Shown here: positions 9,350-20,400 of the stretch, piece by piece
How positions within the stretch are numbered: the first letter of the stretch is position 1
How the letters are laid out: each line of letters starts with the position of its first letter
Assembly (NCBI GenBank): GCA_921293015.1
Contig: OV121095.1
Location: forward strand, 39,653,484 to 39,717,483
Length of the DNA stretch: 64,000 nucleotides
Source: Phorcus lineatus
Taxonomy: Eukaryota > Mollusca > Gastropoda > Trochida > Trochidae
Reading direction: 5' to 3'
Program-made: the position numbers and the translations under genes
The notes under the pieces: generated by a model
Told to the model about the DNA's origin: nothing
What the model saw: the letters and a program-made list of their open reading frames with translations, nothing else
Databases searched by the model: none

Positions 9350-11819
9350 CCCAGTGGGCACAACAACGTTGTTTCAACGTTGAAAATTGTTTTGTCCTCA
9401 ACGTTGAAACTTGGTTGAAAATAGGTTGTATATGAAAGTTTTTTAGACGTTGAAATCTGACGTTGTTTCAACGTTGAAAGATGACATTGACATTGAGGTT
9501 GAAAATAGACGTTTTTCAGACGTCTGTTTCTGACGTTGAATCAACGTTGAAATAATACCTTACATCAATATTGAAGTTTGAGTGGTGCAGAGCCTGCTAA
9601 CTTCATTGGGCTGACGAAGTTTTGCTCATTAGTTCTTCTTCGGCCAGACGTTGACAAATGAAATGGGCTGAGCATCGGTCAATCTTTGATTAACTATTTT
9701 ATCTCCTTCAGTACAGCATTTTTATCAACAAAACTGATACAATGGTAATACAATTTGACAGTAATTCTTCTAGTTACCTAAAATATAGCTTTCTTGTAAT
9801 TAGTATTTATTCACAGGTATTGAGCTCTAGCATACCGAAAGCTACAGTTAATTACTAATCATTAGTAAACTGTCACCTCTTTGATATCTTACCCTCTGCT
9901 TATTTTACAGTTGAGATTGATAATATCAAATTTGAATTCCTGAATGTAATTTTCTGGATTAAAAAACATATTCTTCAAACAAGTACATCATACAGAGACA
10001 TGCTCAAATCTAAAAAAAAAAATCCTTTAGTACAGCATTTTTATTAACAACTGATACACTGATAATTAAATTTGACAGGGAGTAATAAAACAAAATAGTA
10101 TTAGTTACCTTTACTAAACTCTACAAAACATATGAATAATTATATTACATAAAGTGATTTAAATCTTATATGATAAATATATTACAACTAGATATTATGA
10201 ATTTAATTCTTGTAGAAACATACAAATGTATGAAAAACAGAAATTGAATGATAAAAGGTGATAATTACTCATATATTTCTCTTGCATCTGTATTCTAGGA
10301 CTGATAATAGGTAATACATGTAGTACTTGTGTAGTCTGATTAAGGATGGCAAAGCAAAACCCCTCCTGAAATTAAAAGTTTCACATACACTGGTAGTTTG
10401 ATCATTTATCCATTATAATTTATTTTAATAAAAATCCATTTAATGTCAATTGTTGTGATCTGATTAACTCGCACATAATTTTGTTGGCAATTAAAACTAT
10501 TCCTGGGTTTAGTTTTGTCTCATTTTTCAAGCACCTGTTCAAAAGTGTTGCAAAATATTTCATCTAAATATTCAATATGAATTTTTAAAATGTGCATGAT
10601 GACAGTTTGTACTATTACAACAAATTCACCTCAATTATAAATTTATATTATATAACAAAGAAAAAATTTAGGCAGTAGACATATTGGGCGAGTTGACATA
10701 TTTTTTTTTATCAACGTCAGTGAACTTTGCCAATTAGGTTTAAATTTCACTGTCTTATGAACAGAAACTTTGGGGAGAAAATCCAGGTGGCAGTAAATAA
10801 CATGGACATCCAGTCATAATAATATATGTTATCACTCGCCCATCAAAGTGATGATCATTTGTTTTGACTGACCTACAAAACGTTGCCCACCATTGGCAAA
10901 TGGCAATGCCTCGGTTACCGGCCACACAGCAATTAAAATATTTTATCAAAATCTTCAAAGCCTAGATACTGATCGATTACAATTTCTTGAATTCATTTGA
11001 CGAATTCATTTGGGCAATGTGCACCAAGCCAACACACTGACATGATAAGCCTATGAAGGTCAAATTTACCGTAACTTTGAAACAGTAATTTGGTTATACT
11101 AAAACATATACTCATCAACAGAAAACATGAGCAAGAGTAAAGAGTAACCTTTGTGTACCAGTCCTGATTTTACTTTACAAACAATGAAAAGATTATCAAG
11201 TTTTTAAATACTTACTTTTAACTAGGTGCAAATTGAGTAACATCCACTGGAGCAAACGACACTGGGTTATCATCAAAACTTGCATAGTGAATTTAAAACG
11301 AAACATAAATATAAAAGTGGGATTACCATGCGGAAAAGGATCAAGTATTGAAAAAAATACAAAGATGTTCAAAGCAAAAGGATTTTGTATTGTTAAATCC
11401 AGAAAAAATAATAATTCAATCATTAGTGAAATATTTTGATGTCAAATTACTAAAGGCAGAAGGCTAAAATAAATACAGCTAATTTCAACTATAGCGAGGT
11501 TCTTTTCTAAAATGAAAAGATGCCTGAAAATTTTCATGTAACAAAAACAGCAAAACATCTATAAAGAAAGAAAGTAAATTATTTTCCAATTGTTTAATTC
11601 ATATAAAAAGGGGAAATATCATTTATTGATTCCAATTTACAATGTATTTAAAATAAAGTGTAAACAGGAATCAATTAGTTGGAAGTGTGTTGTATTCTGA
11701 CGTTCTCAAACCAATCTCTTGCGTCGCTTTCCCGACGTTGAATCAACGTTGATAAAAGGTTGATCAACCAAACAACCAAATTTCATTCAACGTTGATCCA
11801 ACGTTGTGTGCCTGCTGGG
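9350..11819. mobile_element. 2.47-kb TA-flanked DNA element with ACGTTG subterminal repeats
   Basis: The left end starts CCCAGTGGGCACAACAACG and the right end is its inverted match (CCCAGCAGGCACACAACG on the minus strand), flanked by TA at 9348-9349 and 11820-11821. Within about 250 bp of the left end and 90 bp of the right end the palindromic word CAACGTTG or AACGTTGAA recurs many times. The interior is AT-rich without a transposase frame, so it is non-autonomous. It includes a direct repeat (9707-9790 and 10021-10105, sharing AGTACAGCATTTTTAT). Removing it together with one TA restores a continuous gag-like reading, which fixes the ends precisely. Superfamily not determined. Confidence 0.85.
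9707..10105. repeat. direct repeat inside the TA-flanked element
   Basis: Two ~85-bp copies at 9707-9790 and 10021-10105 share AGTACAGCATTTTTAT, AACTGATACA, AATTTGACAG and AGTTACCT in order. This points to an internal duplication in the non-autonomous element. Confidence 0.65.
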
Positions 11820-11821
11820 TA

Positions 11822-12060
11822 TGTTGAACATGTGAGACTGGATTATGATTGTTAAAAGCTGAAAAAGGTTCAAAGGTTGGTAACATTTTCTATGGTAAGT
11901 TATCTGAAGGTTCGGTGGTTCATGAACATGATCAGTCAGTGAATGATGTAACTCAGTAAGAGGAAGTTAAGGATGTTACTCAGAAAGAAGTGAGGATGTT
12001 ACTCTGAAAGGGGAAGTTAAGGACGTTACTCAGAATGAGAGATTTTAGGGTGCTACTTCC
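11822..12060 (+). pseudogene. gag continuation with 27-bp acidic repeats
   Basis: Continuation of the gag-like reading after the inserted element. From 11945 the word GATGTTACTCAG (or variants) recurs at 11945, 11972, 11995 and 12022, so this part of the protein consisted of short repeats of the type VKDVTQ. Several stops make it non-coding now. Confidence 0.45.
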
Positions 12061-13080
12061 AAAGATAGAAGGTGAAACTCTTTAACCGACTCATTGACAC
12101 TCAAGGGTCACCAACAGTATGTTCATGGTTCTTACATTACAGAGATTTCTCAGTCGAGCAGATCATTGAAATGTTTAGTCACCACAGCCTTATCAGTCAA
12201 ATATGTGTGTACATGCAGATATTTTTCTTACAAGTTTAATAGAAAATTTACAACGTCTTTCTTTAATCATCAATTCTGTTCTACCTCTATATTTCCTTAA
12301 AAAGTAAATGTGTCATGTTTTAATCACAAAAGGTTGATTTGATTTTATAATTCAAATGAGCCTTGCTTAAGTCTAGCAGGTTTGGTTGGGATGTTTCCCT
12401 AAATGGTCGTGTCATGTTGCAAAAAAGCATGAGAATTTCATGCACAGTTAGAGCACATGGCACAACAGTATTAGTTCTCAATGTGAAAGGTTGAGTGAAC
12501 ACAGATGTGAGTTTTTGACTTTATATATATTTAATTTAGTAAGCCAATTGCCAGTGCAATGAAACAATATCTTTATCATGTAATCTATCATTACTTGAGT
12601 AGGTTTCTTAAATCCAGGTACCGGTAATAGCATTAAATGCAGTACATAATATTTATCATTTCATGGGTTTTTAATTCAAATTATTAAAAAGTAAACTCTA
12701 TCTTGCAGTAATAATGACCAAAGGTTCTGCAATATTAGATTTATCTGTTTTCTGAGAAACTGTTCTTTATATGGTACGTTTGTTTTCCAAGTATATTAAG
12801 TAAGGGTTATTTTGTTTTCTATTGTAGTTTTCGAACCTCGCCATTAACATGAAGATGGAAACACTAGCAAGCCAGTTGAAAAGCTCTTGTCCTGATATGG
12901 TTGTCATGTTAAAGTCAAACTTTCCAGTGTAGTGTTCAACGCTAATCCAACGGATCAATGTCATATTTTCTTGCAGTGAATAAACTCTTGCTAAATGGCG
13001 TGAGTGTCGGAGTCTGAAGTTCTTGCTTCAACAATGTGGTTTGTGCAACTAAAGATGCTTTACAACATCCAAAAACTGAG
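12061..13080. other. unassigned stretch inside the retrotransposon
   Basis: No BEL/Pao domain is readable here and I see no terminal repeats proving a second insertion. It is AT-rich with only short open frames. It is either decayed gag or an unrecognised insert. Confidence 0.4.
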
Positions 13081-13084
13081 ATTG

Positions 13085-13620
13085 TTAAGTTTGATGGGGA
13101 TCCTTTGTGCTATTAAATTTTCATTCGGTCTTTTGAAACTAATATAGCAGAGACTGCTGTTAGTAGAAGTGCTAAGTGGAACAGATTGTTGAACTATTGT
13201 ACTGGCAAAGCATATATTGAAACATTGAATCTGTTGAGGTCACGCTTCGGTAGTCAACATGTTATAGCCAATGCCTGTGAGAGACAATGGCTTAAACCAT
13301 ATGATGTGGAAGGTTTACTTCCATCAGCTCCGGAGTGAAATACTTACACTTAAAGCCATAATCAGAACAACTGAATATGACAACCAGATTCGTGTGGTTA
13401 AAATTGTGGCACGATTTACTACTTGCTTGCTAGGAAGATGGCGCAATTGATGAAGCAATTGATTTTCTTGAAGCTACAGGTAATTACCCCTGGACAATTA
13501 GTAGCCTTTGTTATCAGACCAGCTGATGAAGTTTATGATCCTGTTTTTTAGTTGTTGGGAATAGGATTACAGAACAAAGGATTCAATCTAGGAACAGACA
13601 TTCCGACAGGAAAGGCTTAA
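13085..13620 (+). pseudogene. gag core remnant (DUF1759-like), BEL/Pao
   Basis: The translated pattern (VKFDGDP followed by RSFETNIAE, SAKWNRLLNYCTGKA, LRSRFGS) matches the retrotransposon gag domain usually annotated DUF1759 in BEL/Pao elements, where a short phrase F-x-G-D-P opens the domain and a K-x-x-x-L-x-x-x-x-x-G-x-A motif follows. In-frame stops lie in the middle and after about 80 codons. It was the capsid region of the element and is no longer translatable. Confidence 0.6.
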
Positions 13621-13979
13621 ATTTTAATGTTCAAACTAATTATGGCAGCAAGCAATCAACCTCAAATTTTCATGTGCGAAGATGTCCGATATTCTCTGGT
13701 GAACACGCCCTCTACATTAAAAATTGATCAAGATGTTCCAAAGACAAGGACAATGAATCATATGCTGTGAACTCATAGAACTTCATTTGGCTGGGTTTTG
13801 AATTGGCCCCATGCACAAGGAACTTGTGGTGAAGTGTATTTCAATTATGTACACACCAAGACCAGTTTTGACATCCAGATTGAGCAAATGTGGAAGATGG
13901 ACATGTTTGAAACATATGCAGAAGCGGAAATGTCACATAAAAACAAGAAGACGATCAAGACATACACAAATCATTGAAA

Positions 13980-16875
13980 ATTGTTGAAGGTCATTTCAAA
14001 ATGAACATTACCTTTAAGAACCAGGCACCCAATCTGAAGAATAACTGTTCATTGGCCGAATCAAGTTTGGAATGTCTCGTTAAGCGCTTGCTAAAGATAA
14101 CAATCTACTTGTGAAGTATCGAGCTTGTATCCAAAATCTTCTCGATAAAGGGTTCGCCAAGACAGTACCGGAAGGGGACATTAACAGATTGGGACAAAGT
14201 CTGTGGTATATTCTGCATCATGCTGTTGAACACAAGCCATATAAACTAAGAATTGCTTTTGATTGTGCTGCCAAGTTTTGTGGAACATGTTTAAATGACC
14301 AGGTTTACCAAGGCTACGATTTGACAAACAAGTTGGTTGGAGTCATTTGCGGTTTAGGGAAGATCCTATAGGGACATAGAAGGAATGTTCCATCAAGTAA
14401 AATTTCCAGATTGTGATCGATATTACCTTCGTTTACTATAGTTTCCAAAATCTGGATGTGATCAGCCCGAGTTTTTTGCATGATTGTATATCTCTTTTGA
14501 GGGGTTTGTAGGCCCACTTGTGTTAGCTATGCATTGATGACAGCTGCAGAGGATAACAGATCTTTGTGTAAACCTGATGTTGTGCAAACGGTCCTGAACA
14601 ACTTAGGTGTGGACGACTGTTTGAAGGCCCTTATGGAAGAGAAAGAAGCAATTGATCACATTCAGCGATTATGTGAACTTGTCTCAAACGGAGGATTAAA
14701 CTGCAAAACTGGATGAGTAAAAACAGAGAAGTTTTGCAGTCCATCCCTGAGGTGAAGAGAGCACAAAGCATCAAAGGTGTTGACTTAAGTGGAGAATCTT
14801 TACCTACAGAGAGAGCTCTTGGTGTACTCTGGCATACTGAGCATGACGAGCTTGGCTTCAGGATCAAGGTTCGGAACAAGCCATTTACCGGAAGAGGTTT
14901 AATCAGTGGTATTGCTTCCATTTATGATCCCTTGGGGTTTGCAAGCCCATTCATCTTACAAACACAGAAGATATTCCAGGAGGAGTCCAGACTAAGGAAA
15001 GATTAGGATGAGAAGTGAGGCAAATATGTCAAATGGAAGAAATCGATTGAAGATCTGCCATTTATAGAAAGCTTTCGCCTACCTAGATCTGTCTTACCTT
15101 CAATCGAAAATGTCAGTTTTGAGTAACATCATTTTTTCTGATGCTTCTTCTACAGGGTACGGTGCTGTATCATTTCTCAAAGTAATCTGCTTTGATGTAC
15201 AAGGGTACTATAAACTGCTTTGCAGTAAATCTCGACTTTCTCCTCTAAAGTAGATGATGATACCGCATTTTGAGTTGTCCGGTGCTGTTATTTCTGACAA
15301 GTTGGACAGGATGATTGAAACTGGAAATAACCCGATCTGTGTTGTGGACTGACAGCACTGGTGTACTCAAGAATGTAAACAGACGTTTCCACGGTTTTGT
15401 TGCCAATAGAATCACTCTCATTTAAGAGGTCTTAGATCCAAGCATGTTGAGACGTGTTTGTAGCTCAGACAACCTCGTGGATGATGAATCACGTGGCCTG
15501 GATGCAGAGCAGATGGTTTATTCTGAAATATTGAAGCATGGACCAGAGTTTCTCTTCCAACAAGAGAGCGACTGGCCATCTCAGGACATTCCCGATGATG
15601 ATTAATAAGTCAAAGAGAAGTTAAGTCTTCACTGCTACATCAAACAGTGACGTTGATGTCTTGGATCCACTGAAAGATGAGAAATATTCGAACTGGCACT
15701 GCCTTAAACAGGCTGTTGCTTGGGTCTTGAGATCGAGAAAGATCCTCTCTGACAAGATAAAGGGAAAAGGAATTATCAAATGTGAGAGTCTGCTCATTGT
15801 CAGTGAATTACATAGGCTGAGATTGCGATAGTTTAAGTTCTACAGAGAAAAACATACACTGCAGAGTGGAAGTTGTTGGAATTTCTACCGTCTAGAGCCT
15901 GCATTGTCTTCAGAGGGTGTATTGCGTGTTGAAGGACGATTATGCTCAGCTCCTATATCTACTACAAGAAAGCGCAACATGATTTTTCCAAGGGAGAGTC
16001 ACGTCACTACTCTGATCATCAGGCATTTTCATGAGATTAGTGGTCATTCTGACAAAGAGTATGTTCCATCACTGATAAGGCACACATTCCAAAGGGAGAA
16101 AGAGTGTGAGCAAAGTCATCATCAGAAAGCATCAGCACTTACCAGGCAACAAGAGAATGGCAAATCTTGCTCCAGACCGACTTACGCCTGGAGATCCACT
16201 TTTCACAAATGTTTGACTTGACTGTTTTGTTCATAACAAGATGGAAACTAATTTGGATTTTCAACCCTCCCACTGCTTCCCACATGGGAGGAGTTTGAGC
16301 CAGACTCATATGAAGTGTCCGAAAGATTATGAATGCACTCCTGCAGACAAATCGACCATATGATGGACTCAACACACTCTTTTGTGAAATGGAGTCGATT
16401 GTAAATGGACGACTAATATTCATTTTTTTGATGATCACCGAGATGCAGGGCCTCTATATCTAACACCTAATAATCTAATTCTACTAAGATTGCGTCAAAC
16501 TTTGCCTCTTGAAAACTTTTCAGTTGCAGAAGCATACCCGCAAAGATGGAAGAATGTCCAGCTCTTAGCCGATTCATTTTGGAAAAGGTGCACAAGGGAA
16601 TACTTGCCAACTCTACAGCAACGGCAAAAGTGGATACTCCAAATAGAAACATTACAATTTCAGACATTGTTTTGCCTGTGAGTGAAAACATGCCGAGAAA
16701 ACAATGGCCTTTGGGAAAGGTCATAAACACTTATCCAGGCAGACATGTCTGGTACAGCAAGTACAACACTAACAAGGCCTATCAAGTTGTGTCTGATAGA
16801 GGGAATTCTTGGAGAATAGACATTGTTCCTCACTTAATATCTTTAGAATCGTTTCATGTTTTATTGAATGATGTT
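13980..16875 (+). pseudogene. pol remnant: RT, RNase H and integrase of BEL/Pao
   Basis: Domains can be read in order in shifting frames. A pre-RT segment lies at about 13980-14100. RT fingers/palm at 14111-14370 show WYILHHAV, FDCAAK and LND. The catalytic YVDD box near 14605 reads GVDD. The palm/thumb with GGLN follows to 14700, and a connection region at 14713-15006 contains SIYDPLGFASPF. RNase H lies near 15130 (SDASSTGYGA). The integrase zinc region with an H-x4-H pair is at 15900-16100. Its core at 16130-16480 has lost the central part: the reading jumps from the region after the LTPGDP phrase to the NPPTASHMGG phrase. The C-terminal part at 16480-16875 (PRKQWPLGKV) corresponds to DUF5641. 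Multiple stops, frameshifts and a core deletion rule out activity. Confidence 0.8.
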
Positions 16876-16963
16876 TAACAGTGGAAATATATTGTGGTCT
16901 CTTTTGATTTGGATTAAATGCTTGATTAACAGGTTATTAATCTAGGCATTTAAGGTCCGGTTA

Positions 16964-17068
16964 TGTAATGTATTTAACATCTTTTATTTTCTATCAGATT
17001 TTTTGGTTGGAAATAGAGTTGGCTAATTAATTTTAAAAGTCTTCAGGTCAGTTACGTTTAAGTTGTAA
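16964..17068 (+). repeat. 3' LTR segment of the BEL/Pao element
   Basis: Begins TGTAATGTATTTAACATC and matches 8567-8674 for about 105 bp with many substitutions, then diverges after AAAGGGA. The truncated or overwritten remainder explains why no clean 3' boundary or target-site duplication is visible. Confidence 0.7.
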
Positions 17069-17776
17069 AGGGATTGGGATCTGGGCCAATACTTTGAGAT
17101 AGGCCTATCATTTATGGGTTCGATATCTGTAACTGAAGATTGTTCTCTACTTTACAGATTCATTCTTTTCTTTTATATAAAGATGCCAGGAGTCAGGGAC
17201 TATGACTATATCATCTAACTTGACACTTAAAACAATTGGGCCTCATAGTTTTTTCCCCGTAAATCTATCAAGCTACTGTTACAGTTTTTAGTAAAGTTCT
17301 ACTTGGATTCCCTAAATTTGCAAATGGAAACATTAAAACCTGTTTCCATCTATTGCCAGGTTTTCAACGTATGAAAACAAATCTATATTTCGTAGCCTGT
17401 GCAACTTGAACATTTAAATGCGGCTGATATTTATAGATTATATTGAATTAGTGACATTGATTATGGTAATCAGATAATGAAGAATAAAGACAAACAAAAA
17501 ACGTTTTCTTACATGTTGAGTGAAAAATTAAGGAAAATCATATTATTTATTCAGTAATGATTTTTATTTATAGCTGACATAATGTTGAAAAAAACTACAA
17601 TTTTCATTTTCATTACTTCATTTTACTGACATAATTCTACATTTTTATTTTAATTCATTAACTATACATATTGAACAATAATTTAAGTTGAGATATCATT
17701 GGGTTTTCATCTAAAACGTCTGTGAGATGTGATGAAGCGTTCGGTTTTACGTCGCATCTACACGCTGACGTCAGGC
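17069..17776. other. gene-free flank
   Basis: AT-rich sequence with no recognisable gene or repeat. It may include overwritten LTR sequence at its left edge. Confidence 0.4.
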
Positions 17777-18218
17777 GGCTTGACGTTTTCTTCAGCACCT
17801 TAATGGCGGACGGTCACGTGACACCAAGATGGCGGCGCCATTGAAGTTGCGAATAGAAACGTGTATATTAACTACGCCCCTTCAGACTGTTCATGATTTT
17901 TGGTCCAGTGCGGAGAAAAATAGGTCTAGAGGATTTCAAGATATTCTGGTATCACACAAGACTTTTTTCAGTCTCCTTTGAATCTCGTCTCACAAGTGGC
18001 TTGACGTTTTCTTCAGCACCTTAATGGCGGACGGTCACGTCACACCAAGATGGCGGCGCCATTGAAGTTGCGAATAGAAACGTGTATATTAACTACGCCC
18101 CTTCAGACTGTTCATGTTTTTTGGTCCAGTGCGGAGAAAAATAGGTCTAGAGGATTTCAAGATATTCTGGTATCACACAAGACTTTTTTTAGTCTCCTTT
18201 GAATCTCGTCTCACAAGT
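17777..18218. repeat. 221-bp tandem duplication, two copies
   Basis: 17777-17997 and 17998-18218 are nearly identical head-to-tail copies, each starting GGCTTGACGTTTTCTTCAG and ending CTCACAAGT. The second copy overlaps the 3' edge of the Tc1 relic. Differences are only a few bases, so the duplication is recent compared with the surrounding relics. Confidence 0.92.
17813..17836 (+). promoter_or_regulatory. E-box palindrome plus YY1-like site
   Basis: GTCACGTGAC (17813-17822, containing CACGTG) is followed 3 bp later by AAGATGGCGGC (17826-17836), the known animal YY1 consensus. The second tandem copy keeps the YY1-like site at 18047-18057 but has CACGTC instead of CACGTG. Function is inferred from motif match alone; no gene start is visible beside it. 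Confidence 0.35.
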
Positions 18219-19056
18219 GTTTGATAGGATTTAAATCTTGACTGGGGGCCGGCCACTGCAGTGTTTGGATGCCATTTTGTCTTAGGAACTTCCAAGTCGC
18301 TCTGGCAGTGTGAACACTTAAATTATCATGCCGGAAGAAATTGTTCCTGTGCCGTGCAAAGTGATGTATGACGTGGGTTCTGGTGACTTGGTCGATGTAC
18401 CGAGCTGCCGTTACACCATTTTCTTTTCCTGGGCCAATATTCTGGGAGACTACAGGGCCAAGCTTTTGACTGAGACCAATCGCACCCCACACCATGATGC
18501 TAGCACCGCTACATCAGTCTATTTGCTCCACACAATCGTCTGACTAACGTTCACCACGTCTACGTCAGAATTTTATTCTCCCATCAGCTGTCGAAATACA
18601 GTATTGACTTTCATCAGAGAAGACCACAGTTCTCCACTGTCTGTGCCGCCAGTTCCGTTGTCCTGCCCTCTGTAGTTGATGTTGTCTGTGTGCCATGTTG
18701 TGAGTATGGTTCCACGATATGGTCTGTGATGGTGAAGATTTCTTCTTGCTAAACGGCGATGCACGAGTTATCACTAACTGGTCCCAATGGTCTACTGGCC
18801 TGTTTCTGTAGCAGGGGCGAAACGACCCTGATCTTGATCTGGGTGTTGTTATCGGCGGACTGCCACTTCGCGGACGGTTGATTATGTTGCTGGAAGCATG
18901 CAAACGTTGCTGTATACTGTAGATTGTTCGAACATGAACGTTGAAATGAGTTGAGTCAAGCCTCAAGGCTTCTTTGGTGATCTTGGCATAGGGCTGATAT
19001 GAAGTCGTGAATGACTGGATTCCATTTTTAGGCTGCCTTTTATTGGAGAGGCCCAC
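18211..19056 (-). pseudogene. Tc1-family transposase relic
   Basis: A DDE transposase of the Tc1 type is readable on the minus strand in two frames. The N-terminal part (about 19056-18565) carries a basic PRSG hook region and the first catalytic aspartate in FSDES. The C-terminal part (18495-18211) carries MVWGAI, the second aspartate in HDN-x4-HTA, and DLNPIKHL, where the final catalytic glutamate of the usual NPIEH motif is replaced by lysine. At least one frameshift and the E-to-K change make it inactive. It ends at the edge of the 221-bp tandem repeat, which probably removed one terminal repeat. I did not find a convincing pair of terminal repeats. Confidence 0.85.
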
Positions 19057-19060
19057 ACGA

Positions 19061-19960
19061 TATGCACCTGTGATTCCATTTTCATGAGTGTCAATTAAAA
19101 CTCTATACAGTTGTCGTCTTTAGAATTGCGTTTAAGCGACTAAATTTGTGGTCAGAAAATCACACTTTCATTTGGTTTTCAAGCAATTAAAATTCGAACA
19201 ATTGTTAAAATTGGGTTACAATTTAATTTTCGACATCGTACTGAGATTATCTGCATATTTTTTTATGTATTGTGACGTTTCTTTTGCGGCTCAGTATATA
19301 TGTTTTACTGTCTCGATTGTGAATTGCAGAAGTCAGTGCTCCTGACAATACCCGGAATCAAAATCCCATAAAACAAGCAGCTGACATTGTCGAGCTATAT
19401 CCTCCTCAACTTGCAAAATGTTTTTCATATATCATAATTTTCATCAATTGAAGATGTATTATATGACTGTTTTAAAATCAATGATTCCTTGATTTTATTT
19501 GGCTGAATTATATCTCATTTGCATTTTGTAAAGTATAAGAGAAACAAAATCTAACTCAGATTATTTTCAAGGATTTATTGGCACTTATTTGTGATCAAAT
19601 GCTAATAGACAGAATAGAAAACATAGAAGACTGCAAAATTTCAGTCTTATTCTGATATAAAAAAAATATTATTTTTTCAAATCAACAATTATGTATATCT
19701 GGATCACATCTGTAATGAATTTGCCAATTTAACGAAAAAAAATGAGAACCATTAAAATATATATTCAGCATCTCATACCAACTTCAACCACAATCAGATA
19801 CATAGTTTGGAACTAACAGAGACGCCATATTACAACAAATATCTAAAAAAAAACACGACTTACCTACATACATACATACATACATACATACATACATACA
19901 TAATTATAAACCTTCACACCACTTAATTACTTTACAAGTTATAAGCCAGGCATGAATCGG
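19061..19960. other. gene-free AT-rich spacer
   Basis: No genes or known repeats apart from the CATA microsatellite at its right end. Confidence 0.4.
19865..19902. repeat. (CATA)n microsatellite
   Basis: An uninterrupted run of TACA/CATA tetramers covers about 38 bp, shortly before the first copy of the triplicated unit. Confidence 0.95.
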
Positions 19961-20159
19961 AAATTGTATTGGAAATCATGATGCAGCTACCTATGTGAGG
20001 AGAGAATGCGTTGAAAGGCGAAATAAATAGAACAATAGAAATAGAATAAATAGGGACGACAAGCATGCCCGGACGGTGTCAGTCGTCATTCAATTTGTCT
20101 ACATAAGGCAATAAACTCGGAAAATAATAGAACATAAGTAAGAATACTCACGCTGCATG

Positions 20160-20400
20160 TGATATGACCACTCCTACAACCTTCAGTCTCTCCTACCCTG
20201 GTGGTTCAGTAATATCGTCACGTGATCACGGGCCGTCAAGCAGGAAGTAAATCGGATAGGTGTATAGTTAAGGGACATCCCCAGCATTTTGCTTTGCCCT
20301 CATTGTGTCAACGCGTTTAATAAACGTTTCTTTTCTCGTCGTATCGGGTACTTCATTTGATATCCTTGGAGGATAACATAGCATGACAAGCAGGAAAGGT
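20160..20400 (+). promoter_or_regulatory. conserved E-box / start-codon module (copy 1)
   Basis: Strongly conserved in all three units. It has CACGTG inside GTCACGTGATCAC at 20217-20229 and, about 160 bp later, ATGACAAGCAGGAAAG followed by GTATGC (ATG at 20383). An ATG ending in a good 5' splice-donor context is what a short first coding exon would look like. The counterparts are ATG at 25924 and 30996; the third has only a synonymous change (AGC to AGT). No downstream exon was found, so this could equally be part of a transposon. Confidence 0.25.

Larger units (their letters stand above)
8567..17068 (+). mobile_element. decayed BEL/Pao LTR retrotransposon
   Basis: Two direct repeats that each begin TGTA and share about 100 bp (8567-8674 and 16964-17068) enclose gag-like, reverse transcriptase, RNase H and integrase remnants in BEL/Pao order, all reading on the plus strand with many stops and frameshifts. 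A TA-flanked DNA element (9350-11819) sits inside gag. The stretch 8675-9080 is leader or LTR remainder, and 12060-12970 is not assignable (possibly a further insertion). No copy of an envelope-like gene is seen. The element is dead and old, judging from the divergence between its two LTR segments. Confidence 0.85.

Noticed and set aside
14314-16730. Minus-strand frames across the BEL/Pao pol remnant
   Set aside because: Antisense of recognisable RT and integrase sequence.
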